A DNA stretch of 64,000 nucleotides, taken from contig NZ_JAIXUB010000026.1 of assembly GCF_027484205.1 (NCBI RefSeq), positions 62,001-126,000 of the forward strand. Reading direction: 5' to 3'. Positions 8,867 to 18,077 of the stretch are shown here, piece by piece. Every line of letters starts with the position of its first letter. Position 1 is the first letter of the stretch. The notes beneath the pieces are model-generated. The model was given only the letters and a program-made list of their open reading frames with translations. It searched no databases and had not been told where the DNA came from. The position numbers were made by a program, and so were the translations under genes. The DNA is from Flavobacterium sp. (GTDB lineage: Bacteria > Bacteroidota > Bacteroidia > Flavobacteriales > Flavobacteriaceae).

Positions 8867-9577
8867 ATGAAAACAAATACACAAAACATTGCAACAAAAA
8901 TATTTTTTCTATTTTCTTTCTTGTATACTCTATCTGCAAACGCACAAGCTCCAAATAAATTTAGCTTTCAAGCAGTCGTTAGAAACGCAAGCAATCAGCT
9001 TATTACGAACCAACAAGTAGGTGTAAAAATATCACTAATATCAGTTGTTATGGGAACTGAAAACACCGAATTTGAAGAAACTCATACGATTTTAACCAAC
9101 GCCAACGGACTTTTATCGCTAAAAGTTGGTGAAGGAACTTTAGTTTCAGGTGATTTTACTTCCGCAATGAATTCTAATGCTAGCAGCAAAAAAATAAAAT
9201 GCGAAATTGACCCAATTGGCGGAACTAATTACACCATTATTTCTAACGAACAATTACTAAGTGTGCCTTATGCACTTATATCAAATACTGCAAGTTTTGC
9301 TGAAAATGTGGATAGTGTTCCTGTGAAATATTACATATTAATTTGCGGAGTTTATCCTTCTCCTAATTACATAGGAGCCGATACACTAGGAACTATTGTT
9401 GCCCATGTTGGAAATTTTCCAACGGCTAATGGTTGCTATTTACCATGCGACGGTAGAACAATGCAAATTAGTTTAAACGAAGCCTTATTTACTATAATTG
9501 GAACTACTTATGGTGGCAATGGTGTAACAACGTTTAACCTTCCTAATTTAAACGGAAAAATACTAAAAGGCAATTAA
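8867..9577 (+). CDS. Secreted protein with phage-tail-collar-like C-terminus
   Basis: A 236-residue protein with a signal peptide (cleavage near ANAQ27). The N-terminal half (APNKFSFQAVVRNASNQLI to NEQLLSVPYALISNTA) is the domain seen at the start of many flavobacterial surface proteins. The C-terminal 60 residues (GCYLPCDGRTMQIS, IGTTYGGNGVTTFNLPNLNGKIL) match the tail-collar/microcystin-dependent-protein fold. Such proteins may be fibre-like adhesins; the role here is inferred. The octamer repeat directly upstream may modulate expression. Confidence 0.8.
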   Translation: MKTNTQNIATKIFFLFSFLYTLSANAQAPNKFSFQAVVRNASNQLITNQQVGVKISLISVVMGTENTEFEETHTILTNANGLLSLKVGEGTLVSGDFTSAMNSNASSKKIKCEIDPIGGTNYTIISNEQLLSVPYALISNTASFAENVDSVPVKYYILICGVYPSPNYIGADTLGTIVAHVGNFPTANGCYLPCDGRTMQISLNEALFTIIGTTYGGNGVTTFNLPNLNGKILKGN

Positions 9578-9604
9578 TTTTACTATATAATGTAGCAAAA
9601 TCTG

Positions 9605-9637
9605 TTATCTGTCTATTCAAAATGCCGTTCATCTATT
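9605..9637 (+). promoter_or_regulatory. LytTR-type direct-repeat operator, copy C
   Basis: TCTATT at 9612-9617 and 9632-9637 keep the 20-bp period, with TTAGTGGTTTT following as in copy A. A consensus -7 box begins 28 nt after the second core. Confidence 0.72.
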
Positions 9638-9645
9638 AGTGGTTT

Positions 9646-9673
9646 TTTGGATTCTTTACTATAAATACTTTTG
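9646..9673 (+). promoter_or_regulatory. Promoter of the DUF4082 lipoprotein operon
   Basis: TTTG at 9646-9649, a 16-nt spacer and a perfect TACTTTTG (TAnnTTTG) at 9666-9673. The operator core ends just before the -33 position, which suits an activator that contacts RNA polymerase. Confidence 0.65.
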
Positions 9674-9697
9674 AATATAATTTTAAAAAAACATAAA

Positions 9698-10282
9698 ATG
9701 AAAACAACAAAAAAATTAGCAATTTTTATAGCTTTTATAGCTTTAACATTGACCTCATGTTCTAAAGACGATGATGCATCTATAACTTTTCAAGAAGAGA
9801 ATCCACTTATTGGCTATCTCACAAATGGAGGAATTAATGGTGCTGTTATCGATGTTGTAGATGGAACAACGTCTGAAGTAGGTAACGAATTTACTCCTTT
9901 AGTAAAAGGGAAAATAAAGGCATTTGTAGTAGCGCTACCACAATCAAACTCCAATTTAAGAGTTACTTTATGGGATGCAACTACTAATACTGTAATTAGA
10001 ACAGAATTATTAAATGTAACTACTGCCGCAACTATAACCACAAAAAACATCGAACCTATTGAATTACAAAAAGATAAAAAATATGCTATAACTATGAACT
10101 CTGATGATTGGTATTATCGTGATAAATCTGATGGTTCACCAATAACATATCCTATAACTTCTGGAAATATTCGTTTTGATTCGTTCGGTTTTACCCCAAC
10201 GCCTGGTCTTATATATCCTACTGATTTTTCAAACGACTATTATAACGGCAATCTATCATTTATTTTTCAACAAACAGAATAA
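9698..10282 (+). CDS. DUF4082-type lipoprotein
   Basis: The ATG at 9698 is preferred over an upstream TTG because it begins a clear lipoprotein leader (MKTTKKLAIFIAFIALTLTSC, lipidated Cys at 21, then SKDDD). The mature part (NPLIGYLTNGGINGAVIDV, FTPLVKGKIKAFVVALPQ, LRVTLWDATTNTVIRTE, YYNGNLSFIFQ) has the beta-sandwich pattern of DUF4082. It heads a probable operon with the next two genes (gaps of 2 nt and about 100 nt) behind operator copy C. Confidence 0.75.
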   Translation: MKTTKKLAIFIAFIALTLTSCSKDDDASITFQEENPLIGYLTNGGINGAVIDVVDGTTSEVGNEFTPLVKGKIKAFVVALPQSNSNLRVTLWDATTNTVIRTELLNVTTAATITTKNIEPIELQKDKKYAITMNSDDWYYRDKSDGSPITYPITSGNIRFDSFGFTPTPGLIYPTDFSNDYYNGNLSFIFQQTE

Positions 10283-10284
10283 TC

Positions 10285-10764
10285 ATGAAAAAAATAATTG
10301 CAATTTTTACGCTATTATGTTCTGTGTTTTCTATGGCACAAACTGGTGATGCAAAAGTCGACAAAATGCTCAAAGAACTTCAAGAGCAGCAAAACAGCAA
10401 CACATCAATAACGTTTACTTTTAATAAAAAAACCTACAAAGACAAAGCCTCTTTTACAGAAACCGACAAAAAAACTTTTTCTATTGGAACAAGTCTTTTA
10501 AGTGAAAAATTGATGACAACACAAATTAACTTGATTGTCGACAAAAAGAAATCTGGAACTTATACCATAACGAGTGGAAACAAAAATGGCTCAGTAGTTT
10601 TAATCAACAAAAAATACTACCAATTTTCAGGCACAGTGAAAGTAAATATAAAAAACAAAAAAGTATCGGGAACTTTTGATGGTGAACTCTATGAAATTAC
10701 CAAAAACAACCCAAAACCATCAAAAAAATCATCAGGAAAAATAACAGGAACGTTTAATAGTTAA
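10285..10764 (+). CDS. Secreted protein of unknown function
   Basis: A 159-residue protein with a signal peptide (cleavage near SMAQ19). The mature part is Lys-, Thr- and Ser-rich with alternating polar beta-strand patterns (SITFTFNKKTYKDKASFTE, SGTVKVNIKNKKVSGTFDG). No family recognised. It starts 2 nt after the DUF4082 gene, so it is almost certainly cotranscribed. Confidence 0.7.
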   Translation: MKKIIAIFTLLCSVFSMAQTGDAKVDKMLKELQEQQNSNTSITFTFNKKTYKDKASFTETDKKTFSIGTSLLSEKLMTTQINLIVDKKKSGTYTITSGNKNGSVVLINKKYYQFSGTVKVNIKNKKVSGTFDGELYEITKNNPKPSKKSSGKITGTFNS

Positions 10765-10870
10765 TACTAGTATCATGAAATCGCCATTAACAACAAGTTT
10801 GCGCAAGCAAACACTAATAAATAAAAAGGCGATACCATATATGACCACTAACAAATCAAATTCTACATAT

Positions 10871-12898
10871 ATGAAAAACAAAATAAAATTTAGTGTTGTA
10901 TTAATGATTTTAATACACGTAATAAGTAGTGCACAAATTCGTGGAGGAATCAATAGAGTTCCCACAAATAGCGGTTCACAAAATCCTATTGAACAACAAA
11001 TTATAGCAAAAGCAAAAGAGCAAAACCTTGGTAACATCCATTCTGAAAGTGCAACAATGCGTCCAACAGCTGGCGCAGGAGGTTATTTTTTACGATTTGA
11101 AAATGGATGGGTTTATTACAATCCAAATACAAAAAAAGTGCATGCCATTTATGGAGACATTATGAAAAAATGGGGTGAAATTGGTTATGAAACAAGTGAA
11201 TTAGGTTTTCCTACATCCGATGAAATGGACAGTAACAAACCTAATTTCAAACGAATGAACACCTTTGATAAAGGAACCATTTATTGGAAAGATGGAATTA
11301 CCGAAGTTGTAAAATCAAATAGAATTTCAAATATTGTTGACAAAGCACAACAAGAAACTCCTATTTTAAAAACTATTGATTTATCTAAATTAATGAATAA
11401 AGAAATTTCTATTGAAAGAGCTAATGGAATTGCAAAATATGATAAAGTGTACAAACCCAATAATAAAAAGCCAAAAGTAGAACAATCTGAAGATGAAAAT
11501 TGTACCACAACCTACAAAAGTCTCTCTGTGACAGATATAAAACAAGATATACTTTCAAAAGCTGCAACGTCAAATGTTATTCTTGGTGGCGCATACAATT
11601 TATCTGATTTTTCACAAACAGGAAAAATGAATATTTATGAAGGAAATATCGTAAACCCAATTTCAATAATGCTAAAATCGGCGCGATTAAAAGAAGGTAC
11701 GAACAATATCGAGGTTAAAAATGTTTCTGCATTAAATCTATCGGTGCAACTTGAAAATCTTCTTGAAAGAGATGCTAATGGTCAACCAACACAAAATTTT
11801 GTAAAAACCTCTTCTGAAGTTTTCTCGTCTAAAGATTTAAAGATGAACATTGGATTGAATTTAACAGGATTAGGAGTTGATGTTGATGATAAATTCAAAT
11901 ACGACTACAACAGAAAAACTAGAAAATATCTAATCGATTATAAATGCGAAACTTTCACCGCAGAAGCTTTTCCATCGCAAAAATATTTTAAAAATGAAAG
12001 TTTGAACTCGAATAGAGACATCGTTTATGTAGATAAAATCACCTACGGACAAAGAATATTAATATCTTACGAATTAGAAGATAAATCTACAGAAATTGAC
12101 AACCAGTTAAAAGTAAAATATTCAGGACAAAGTGTTAGTTTTGATACTAATTTAAAAAACAAATACAAAAATGTTGTTTTCAAAATGCTTGCTTATGGTA
12201 CAAATGGTGATGCCGTTCCGTTTGAAGTTAAAGGTCTTGAAGAACTACAAAATCAAATGAACGAATTCTTTAAAAATGCGGTTGCTAAAGAAAACAGACC
12301 TGCTGCTTTTGGAGCACCAATTAGCTTTTCTTTAAAATTTCTTGATGGCACAGTTGCAGTAACAAATGCAAAAATTGAGTCCATACCATTTAGAGAATGT
12401 ACCGCTAACGAAAAAACCAACTATCAAGTGACATTAAAAATGGACCGAATTATTGGTAAAGGCGATGCACAAATGTATGGTTGGGTTGGCGTTCAAGCAT
12501 TTTCATCAGAAAATGAAACCATCCGTGAAAAAAACAACAAAGACGAACTGATTTGGAACGTAAGCGATAAAAATGCCAATCAAAATTTTGAATATGGCGA
12601 TGATCTAACCATGTCCCGAAATTACACTTTCTCCACAAATGATATTGAAAATGGAGCGTACTTAAAACTAATTTATAGCCCACGTGAAGAAGACACTCAT
12701 GGTGACGATTTTTTCCACCTTGAAAATTATGATGAAGAAATTCAATACAAAGGCGGCAATTATAAAGTTAAAAAAATAATGATAAAAGATTTTTTCAATC
12801 AAGACAATAACTTAAAACAAGAAGGTTTTGATTTTAATAATCGATGCAGTGAAACAGGCGATTCAGGAACGTTTTATTATAAAATAATATTCAAATAA
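10871..12898 (+). CDS. Large secreted protein with LGFP-type repeat
   Basis: The frame opens at 10775, but the Met at 10871 begins a typical signal peptide (MKNKIKFSVVLMILIHVISSAQ), giving 675 residues. An LGFP-repeat segment near the N-terminus (YFLRFENGWVYYNP, IGYETSELGFPTSDE, GTIYWKDG) is a motif found in wall- or surface-associated proteins. The long remainder is beta-rich and resembles cholesterol-dependent-cytolysin-like or other surface proteins only vaguely (ITYGQRILISYELEDK, a candidate), so no function is given. It ends the DUF4082 operon and is followed by a strong terminator. Confidence 0.7.
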   Translation: MKNKIKFSVVLMILIHVISSAQIRGGINRVPTNSGSQNPIEQQIIAKAKEQNLGNIHSESATMRPTAGAGGYFLRFENGWVYYNPNTKKVHAIYGDIMKKWGEIGYETSELGFPTSDEMDSNKPNFKRMNTFDKGTIYWKDGITEVVKSNRISNIVDKAQQETPILKTIDLSKLMNKEISIERANGIAKYDKVYKPNNKKPKVEQSEDENCTTTYKSLSVTDIKQDILSKAATSNVILGGAYNLSDFSQTGKMNIYEGNIVNPISIMLKSARLKEGTNNIEVKNVSALNLSVQLENLLERDANGQPTQNFVKTSSEVFSSKDLKMNIGLNLTGLGVDVDDKFKYDYNRKTRKYLIDYKCETFTAEAFPSQKYFKNESLNSNRDIVYVDKITYGQRILISYELEDKSTEIDNQLKVKYSGQSVSFDTNLKNKYKNVVFKMLAYGTNGDAVPFEVKGLEELQNQMNEFFKNAVAKENRPAAFGAPISFSLKFLDGTVAVTNAKIESIPFRECTANEKTNYQVTLKMDRIIGKGDAQMYGWVGVQAFSSENETIREKNNKDELIWNVSDKNANQNFEYGDDLTMSRNYTFSTNDIENGAYLKLIYSPREEDTHGDDFFHLENYDEEIQYKGGNYKVKKIMIKDFFNQDNNLKQEGFDFNNRCSETGDSGTFYYKIIFK

Positions 12899-12916
12899 AC
12901 CCTATTCTATTCTTTG

Positions 12917-12949
12917 AAAACCACGAGTTTCGGCTTGTGGTTTTTTTTT
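12917..12949 (+). terminator. Rho-independent terminator
   Basis: AACCAC...GTGGTT with inner AG/CT pairs around a short loop, followed by a run of nine T. It closes the operon that begins at 9698. Confidence 0.85.
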
Positions 12950-12990
12950 ATGAAATTCATTCAAAACTTATAAATTCTTACACATAATTG

Positions 12991-12998
12991 TATATTTG
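12991..12998 (+). promoter_or_regulatory. -7 box of the esterase promoter
   Basis: TATATTTG is a perfect TAnnTTTG element 26 nt before the ATG at 13025. The -33 region is weak. Confidence 0.6.
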
Positions 12999-13024
12999 TT
13001 CATCATTAAAATACTACAACCATC

Positions 13025-13834
13025 ATGAGCAACAAATTTCTAATCATACTTTTAAGCTTACTTATTACAGCTTGCAACAATCAAGCACAACAACAAGATC
13101 CAATTCCTACCCACGATACTTTTAAAATCAATTCAAAAGCCATTGGAGAAACTAGGACTATCAACGTTTGGTTGCCCGAAGATTATGCCAAATCCAAAGA
13201 TTCACTTCCAGTAATGTACATGCCAGATGGCGGAACAGCAGAAGATTTTCCTCATATTGCTAACACAATGAATGGTTTAATTAAGGAAAACAAAATTCCA
13301 CCTTTTATTCTTGTCGGTATAGAAAATACAGTTCGCAGACGCGATTTATCAGGAAGTACCGAAGTTGAAAAAGATAAAGAAATTGCGCCAGTAATTGGTG
13401 GTGCGCCAAAATTTAGAGCCTTCATCAAAGACGAATTATTTCCTGAAATCAACAAACGCTATCGTACGAAAAACACAAAAGGAATTATTGGCGAATCGCT
13501 TGCAGGACTTTTCATCATGGAAACCTTCATGACACAACCAGAAATGTTTGACTACTACATTGCCATGGATCCATCACTATGGTGGAACAACCACTATTTA
13601 GTTAGAACTGCAAAAGAACATCTTGCAAAATTCCCCGAAGGCAAAAAACGACTATGGTTTACAGGATCAAGTGCTTCTGATATTGCTAAACACACTAAAA
13701 ATTTAGCAAAAATTTTAACCACGGAAAACAATAAAAACGTAATCTTTCAATATTCAAACGAACCAAAAGAAGAACACGCAACCATTTATCGCGCTACTAA
13801 AGAGAAAGCTTTAATTTGGACTTTGAATCCTTAA
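13025..13834 (+). CDS. Lipoprotein esterase of the esterase D / Fes family
   Basis: A 269-residue alpha/beta-hydrolase with a lipoprotein leader (lipidated Cys17 after LITA). The oxyanion region is LPVMYMPDGG (61-70), the nucleophile elbow is GESLAG with Ser158, and the candidate His lies in EEHATIYR near residue 250. Homologues hydrolyse siderophore esters, formylglutathione or acylated sugars; the periplasmic or outer-membrane location favours a secreted ester or siderophore substrate, but the substrate is unknown. Single gene with its own promoter. Confidence 0.85.
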   Translation: MSNKFLIILLSLLITACNNQAQQQDPIPTHDTFKINSKAIGETRTINVWLPEDYAKSKDSLPVMYMPDGGTAEDFPHIANTMNGLIKENKIPPFILVGIENTVRRRDLSGSTEVEKDKEIAPVIGGAPKFRAFIKDELFPEINKRYRTKNTKGIIGESLAGLFIMETFMTQPEMFDYYIAMDPSLWWNNHYLVRTAKEHLAKFPEGKKRLWFTGSSASDIAKHTKNLAKILTTENNKNVIFQYSNEPKEEHATIYRATKEKALIWTLNP

Positions 13835-13863
13835 CCAACTACTTTAACCTAAAAGAATTAAAA

Positions 13864-14271
13864 ATGAGTACCAAAAAAATAGTCTGTGTTTGGATTGGAA
13901 AAAATGCTTCTGAAAAAGAATTCTATCAAGAATATTTACAATTTGATTACGAAAACGATGAGGTATCAAATTTTGGTAAAGAAGCAGCACTTGACTATTA
14001 CGACGAGGATTTTATAGAAAGTTGGTGGTTTAAAAAACTAGAAGTTGCAAAACTCATTGAATATAAAGAAGAATTGTTAGATTCCGAATTCTTTTTTGAT
14101 GATTTACTCCGTGAATTAGAACACAAAAATTTAGAAGATAAAAATTTCATCACGTTTCTTTTCGGCGAAATCAGCAACAATTCAGCAAACGAGTTTCTAT
14201 TTAACTATAAAGTATTAAGTTCACCATCAAATACATTAGAATTTGTATTTAAAAAAGAATATGAATTATAA
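13864..14271 (+). CDS. Imm22-family immunity protein (DUF4284-like)
   Basis: The ATG at 13864 gives 135 residues beginning MSTKKIVCVWIGKNAS. The acidic core (FDYENDEVSNFGKEAALDYY, then DEDFIE) matches the Imm22 pattern of polymorphic-toxin immunity proteins. These usually sit beside a secreted toxin and bind its toxic domain, but no toxin is adjacent, so this is an orphan immunity gene. The frame extends upstream to a TTG overlapping the esterase end; the ATG fits the family better. Confidence 0.7.
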   Translation: MSTKKIVCVWIGKNASEKEFYQEYLQFDYENDEVSNFGKEAALDYYDEDFIESWWFKKLEVAKLIEYKEELLDSEFFFDDLLRELEHKNLEDKNFITFLFGEISNNSANEFLFNYKVLSSPSNTLEFVFKKEYEL

Positions 14272-14367
14272 AATATAGTTTCTTTGCAATTTGCTTTAAA
14301 ATTGTTTTTTACACTTTTTAATTAAAATAATTAAGTAATCCATTTTAATAAACAAACACAAAAAATT

Positions 14368-15171
14368 ATGAAAACAACTCTTTACCTTTTTATTTCACTA
14401 TTTGGATTACTAAGTTTCAGTCAATCAAAAATTGATAAAAAAGCGGCATCAATTGTTCAAGAAGGAAAAATGCTTTACAAATCAGAAATGGCTTCATGGT
14501 ATGGAAGTGACATTTTCATGGAAAAATATAACTATAAATCAAAAATTGGTGGTTACTTTTCCTATTCCGATAATGAAATTACAAAGTGCATCTTCTACTC
14601 TAGCGATCCAACGCCAAAAGTTCTAGGTACAATAAGTTTTGATGCAACATTTAAAGTTGAAAATGCAACAACAAATTTAGAAGAACGAGAACTAACCACT
14701 AATGAGTACGACTATTACAAAATAAGAACTGAAGCTTTAAAAATCATTAATTCAGATACATTATATAAGCATTATAAAAATGCTAACCTAAATTTAATTC
14801 CTATTGTTACTAAAAAAGAAAAAAGAGTTTTTGTTTTAACCGGACCAAAATTAAATAACGTTATACTTTTTGGCAATGACTATTTATTAACTTTTGACAA
14901 TAAGTTTAAGTTAGTCGAACAAAAACAATTACACAAAAGTTTAATTCCTATACAATATGGAGGAGAAGAAGAAATTGAATCTTCCGTACACAGCCATATT
15001 TTAGATGATTTGATAACTTCAACAGATATTTGTACACTATTGCTATATGGCAAATTTTCAAACATGAAATCGCACTATGTAATGTCTCAAAAATACGTCT
15101 CCATTTGGGATTGTATAAAAGAAGATTTAGTTATCATGACAAAAGAAGCATTCGATAAAATCAAAGAGTAA
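14368..15171 (+). CDS. Secreted protein of unknown function
   Basis: A 267-residue protein with a short signal peptide (cleavage near LLSFSQ19). Motifs visible: MLYKSEMASWYGSDIF, a possible structural strand GGYFSYSDNEITKCIFYS, and SSVHSHILDDLI. I do not recognise the family. It has no close operon partner. Confidence 0.65.
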   Translation: MKTTLYLFISLFGLLSFSQSKIDKKAASIVQEGKMLYKSEMASWYGSDIFMEKYNYKSKIGGYFSYSDNEITKCIFYSSDPTPKVLGTISFDATFKVENATTNLEERELTTNEYDYYKIRTEALKIINSDTLYKHYKNANLNLIPIVTKKEKRVFVLTGPKLNNVILFGNDYLLTFDNKFKLVEQKQLHKSLIPIQYGGEEEIESSVHSHILDDLITSTDICTLLLYGKFSNMKSHYVMSQKYVSIWDCIKEDLVIMTKEAFDKIKE

Positions 15172-15235
15172 CTACATTAAAATTATTTTTTAACAATAGA
15201 ATTCAAAATTTATTGAACCAAAAACAAACCCGAGA

Positions 15236-15712
15236 ATGAATAAAATAATTTACCTCAAGGAAATACCTCTTTTTAAAAAAATACTTGGATTTGGTATTAC
15301 AATTCTAGGATTATTATCCTTAACCACAAACATCATTTTTGGTGGAATTTTTCTTGTCATTGGCATCAATTTTTTAATAACCGAAGGTTCCGAAATTGAT
15401 TTAGATACAACAACTTATAGAAGTATAAAATCACTCTTCGGTTATCATTTTGGAACTTGGAAACCTTGCCCAAATTTTGAATACGTTTCTGTATTTAAAA
15501 CCACCGAAAACCAAACCATACGAGTAATAACAGCCGAAACCACACTTCAAAATAGCATCATTTTACTCAATTTATTTTACAACGGTAACAAACACATTAC
15601 GTTTTACAAAACACGTGATAAAAACGATGCTTTTAAAGTAGCCGAACGATTTAAAACAATATTCAACATCGACATTCTTGATGCTACTGAAAGTGAAAAG
15701 AAATGGTTGTAA
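15236..15712 (+). CDS. Small membrane protein of unknown function
   Basis: 158 residues. Two adjacent hydrophobic helices (about 15-32 and 33-50) are followed by a soluble beta-rich domain (YRSIKSLFGYHFGTWKPCPN, then FEYVSVFK). This plan is common in uncharacterised flavobacterial proteins. No motif suggests a reaction. Confidence 0.65.
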   Translation: MNKIIYLKEIPLFKKILGFGITILGLLSLTTNIIFGGIFLVIGINFLITEGSEIDLDTTTYRSIKSLFGYHFGTWKPCPNFEYVSVFKTTENQTIRVITAETTLQNSIILLNLFYNGNKHITFYKTRDKNDAFKVAERFKTIFNIDILDATESEKKWL

Positions 15713-15719
15713 TTTCTTT

Positions 15720-15916
15720 CACCACTTTACGGTTTCCCGTAAAACACCTCCTAAACCCTTTTTTACCTTCGTGAAAATTAAGTATTTATACGTAGTTTTT
15801 TGTAGCAAATATTTGTTAGATTAGCAGGATAAAATATAATATTTATCATCCTAATACACCTAGTATTTGATGTATTAGGATGATAACGTTAGACTTATAT
15901 GTAAGTTGGCAGTAAT
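15720..15916 (+). repeat. 197-bp intergenic repeat, copy 1
   Basis: Aligns without gaps to 19957-20153, with about 18 mismatches counted by eye (about 91 percent identity). It contains two inverted repeats: TTTACGG-TTTC-CCGTAAA (15726-15743), and a 15-bp perfect stem, TATCATCCTAATACA (15844-15858) with TGTATTAGGATGATA (15871-15885). It ends in AAGTTGGCAGTAAT, similar to the right box of attC-like sites. Both copies lie directly upstream of cassette-like genes on the + strand. Confidence 0.92.
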
Positions 15917-15960
15917 TTTGCAAAAAAATGGGAGAATTCAATAACTTAATGCTACCAAAA

Positions 15961-16722
15961 ATGAAATTTATCGTATTTCTTGCTTTTACTATTTTAATTT
16001 CTTGCACAAAAAAACAAATCACTGAAAATACAGATAATATAACTCAAAAGAGTAAAACATCAAAAATTGAAAAATCTATAATTAAAACCGCACATATAGA
16101 TTCTTTAGATACCGAAATATTAGAAACTTTTGTTGACAGCTTGAATATTGGAGATAAAGGAAAATGTAAAGTTGAACTTATAAAATATAGAGTTTATAAA
16201 GACAACTATGTAATAATTAAATTTTATACCAAAGGGAAAAATTCAATTAAGGATCCTGAAACTTGGATGATTCAAAATAATTATTCCTATGAAACTAATT
16301 CAATAATGAGATTTGAAACAAATATTTCAGATTTCAACAATGACAGATTTAATGATATCACATTCATTTCTGGAACAGCGGCAAGAGGTTCGAATGAAGT
16401 TAGAAGACTTTTTATATATGATAGTGAAAAACAAAAACTTGTTTCAATTATGAATTCAGAAGAATATCCTAATATGCTTTATAATAGTGAACTTGACTGC
16501 ATAGATGCTTTTTTAGTTCATGGAGGCTGTTCAACAGTATTCTTAAATATTGAAGGAGATAGCTTAAGAATGTTTGCAAGAGTTGAATTAGACGAGGCAT
16601 TGACAGTTTCAACTTATAATAAAAAAGGATTAGAAAAGATTATTTTTAAAGATACAAAAAGTCAAGAGAGTTACGCTAGGTATAAAAACTTTAAACCTTT
16701 AAAAAAATATGATGAATATTAA
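15961..16722 (+). CDS. Lipoprotein of unknown function in the cassette-like array
   Basis: The ATG at 15961 begins a lipoprotein leader (MKFIVFLAFTILISC, Cys15), giving 253 residues; an upstream ATG at 15928 would add 11 polar residues. A calcium-loop-like segment, DFNNDRFNDITFI, recalls FG-GAP/VCBS repeats. No enzymatic family recognised. A TAATTTTG -7 box at 15913-15920, inside the end of the 197-bp repeat, may drive it. An attC-like element follows the stop after 11 nt. Confidence 0.65.
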   Translation: MKFIVFLAFTILISCTKKQITENTDNITQKSKTSKIEKSIIKTAHIDSLDTEILETFVDSLNIGDKGKCKVELIKYRVYKDNYVIIKFYTKGKNSIKDPETWMIQNNYSYETNSIMRFETNISDFNNDRFNDITFISGTAARGSNEVRRLFIYDSEKQKLVSIMNSEEYPNMLYNSELDCIDAFLVHGGCSTVFLNIEGDSLRMFARVELDEALTVSTYNKKGLEKIIFKDTKSQESYARYKNFKPLKKYDEY

Positions 16723-16733
16723 AAAAAACTACT

Positions 16734-16870
16734 GCTAACAGCTGTTACACGAAATGGCGAGGCATGGGATTTATCAGAAATTGGAAAGGTCTTTAATTAA
16801 AAGTCTTTGTTATATTTGTGCAGGCTTGGTCTTGGTTTATCGCCACTTCTTGAAGCCGCATTACGTCATT
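16734..16870 (+). repeat. attC-like element 1
   Basis: The left box GCTAAC (16734-16739) is followed by an arm ending GAAATGGCGA. The right side has the complementary TCGCCACTTC (16840-16849) and ends with ACGTCATT (right box degenerate). The inner part is homologous to the element at 61496-61624, 45 kb away. It separates two + strand genes. Confidence 0.55.
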
Positions 16871-16910
16871 CACCAGTGTGGCTGAACCGAAAATAAAAAC
16901 AAATTTAAAA

Positions 16911-18065
16911 ATGAAATCAACATTTAAACTTTTCATCCTATTAAGCTTATTAATTTTTCAAAAAAATCAATCTCAAACATTAGACACTTTAGTAAATGTT
17001 GGAAATCATAAACTACATTTTAACATTATAAAAGGTAAAGGAACTCCTATCCTATTTGAATCAAGTGGTGGAGCAGATTGTAAAATATGGGATTCAATAT
17101 TAGAACCGCTTTCTAAAATTACTGGCTCAACATTAATAACATACGATCGAGCTGGACACGGTAAAAGCACTATAGATACATCTGAAACCGATATCAATAA
17201 ACACGGAATAATCAACCTTGTTGAAGACTTGGAAACAGGTCTCAAAAAATTAGGCTACAACAAAGAAATTATTTTGGTAGCACATTCCTACGGAGGTTAT
17301 TTGGCAACTTTGTATGCAACAAGACATCCAAAACTTGTTAAGTCTGTTGTGCTAATTGATGTTAATCATAATTATATGGATAAATATGGTGAAGAAGATG
17401 TAAAGTCTCTCGAACAATATTTACCTGAAATGAAAGAAAAATTTATAGGATTGTATTATCAAGTATCTAATGAAAGAGAAACCACGAAAATAATGAGCGC
17501 TTTATCAATACCACTAAATATACCCGTTGTCGATTTTGTAGCTGGAATTCCACTAGTCAAAGAAACAGAAAAAATAGAGCATTGGAATGAATGTCATAAA
17601 AAATTTATTCTAAGTCATCCCAAAAGTATCGGTATCACTGCGTATGAATGCGGACATTCCATTTGGAATCAAAATCCAAGTTTAGTAATAAATACAATTG
17701 CAAAAAGTTTCGCAGAAACACAAAGCGACAAGCAAAAAAGCATCATATATGAACGTGCATTGACTTATGCCATTAATTCCTCAAACAACGTTAAGAAAGA
17801 AAACAAAGCTTCTTTAGAAAATACCTTGAATGATTTGGGCTATGAGTTAATTTACAAAAATGAGAATGAAAAAGCCTTAGAAACTTTCAAGTTAAATACC
17901 GTTTTATTTCCTTTAAGTAGTAACGCTTTTGGAAGTTATGCTGAAATGCTAGCAAAATTAAATAAGAAAGAAGAATCAATAAAAATGTATCAGAAATCCA
18001 TTCAACTAGATTCAGAAAATGAAGATAGCAAAGAAGCACTAGCCAATCTTTTGAGCGGTAAATAA
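16911..18065 (+). CDS. Exported alpha/beta hydrolase with C-terminal TPR
   Basis: The ATG at 16911 starts a signal peptide (MKSTFKLFILLSLLIFQ), giving 384 residues. The hydrolase domain (about 30-275) shows nucleophile elbow AHSYGG with Ser126, candidate Asp150 in LIDVNH, and His in YECGHSIW. The C-terminal 100 residues carry TPR units (EKALETFKLNTVLFP, EESIKMYQKSIQLD). Such hydrolase-TPR fusions are common in Bacteroidetes; the substrate is unknown. It lies between attC-like elements 1 and 2. Confidence 0.82.
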   Translation: MKSTFKLFILLSLLIFQKNQSQTLDTLVNVGNHKLHFNIIKGKGTPILFESSGGADCKIWDSILEPLSKITGSTLITYDRAGHGKSTIDTSETDINKHGIINLVEDLETGLKKLGYNKEIILVAHSYGGYLATLYATRHPKLVKSVVLIDVNHNYMDKYGEEDVKSLEQYLPEMKEKFIGLYYQVSNERETTKIMSALSIPLNIPVVDFVAGIPLVKETEKIEHWNECHKKFILSHPKSIGITAYECGHSIWNQNPSLVINTIAKSFAETQSDKQKSIIYERALTYAINSSNNVKKENKASLENTLNDLGYELIYKNENEKALETFKLNTVLFPLSSNAFGSYAEMLAKLNKKEESIKMYQKSIQLDSENEDSKEALANLLSGK

Positions 18066-18077
18066 TAAACCCAAACC

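Noticed and set aside
12903..12916. Further LytTR operator (CTATTCTATTC)
   Set aside because: The TCTATT cores are not 20 bp apart and no promoter follows at the fixed distance.
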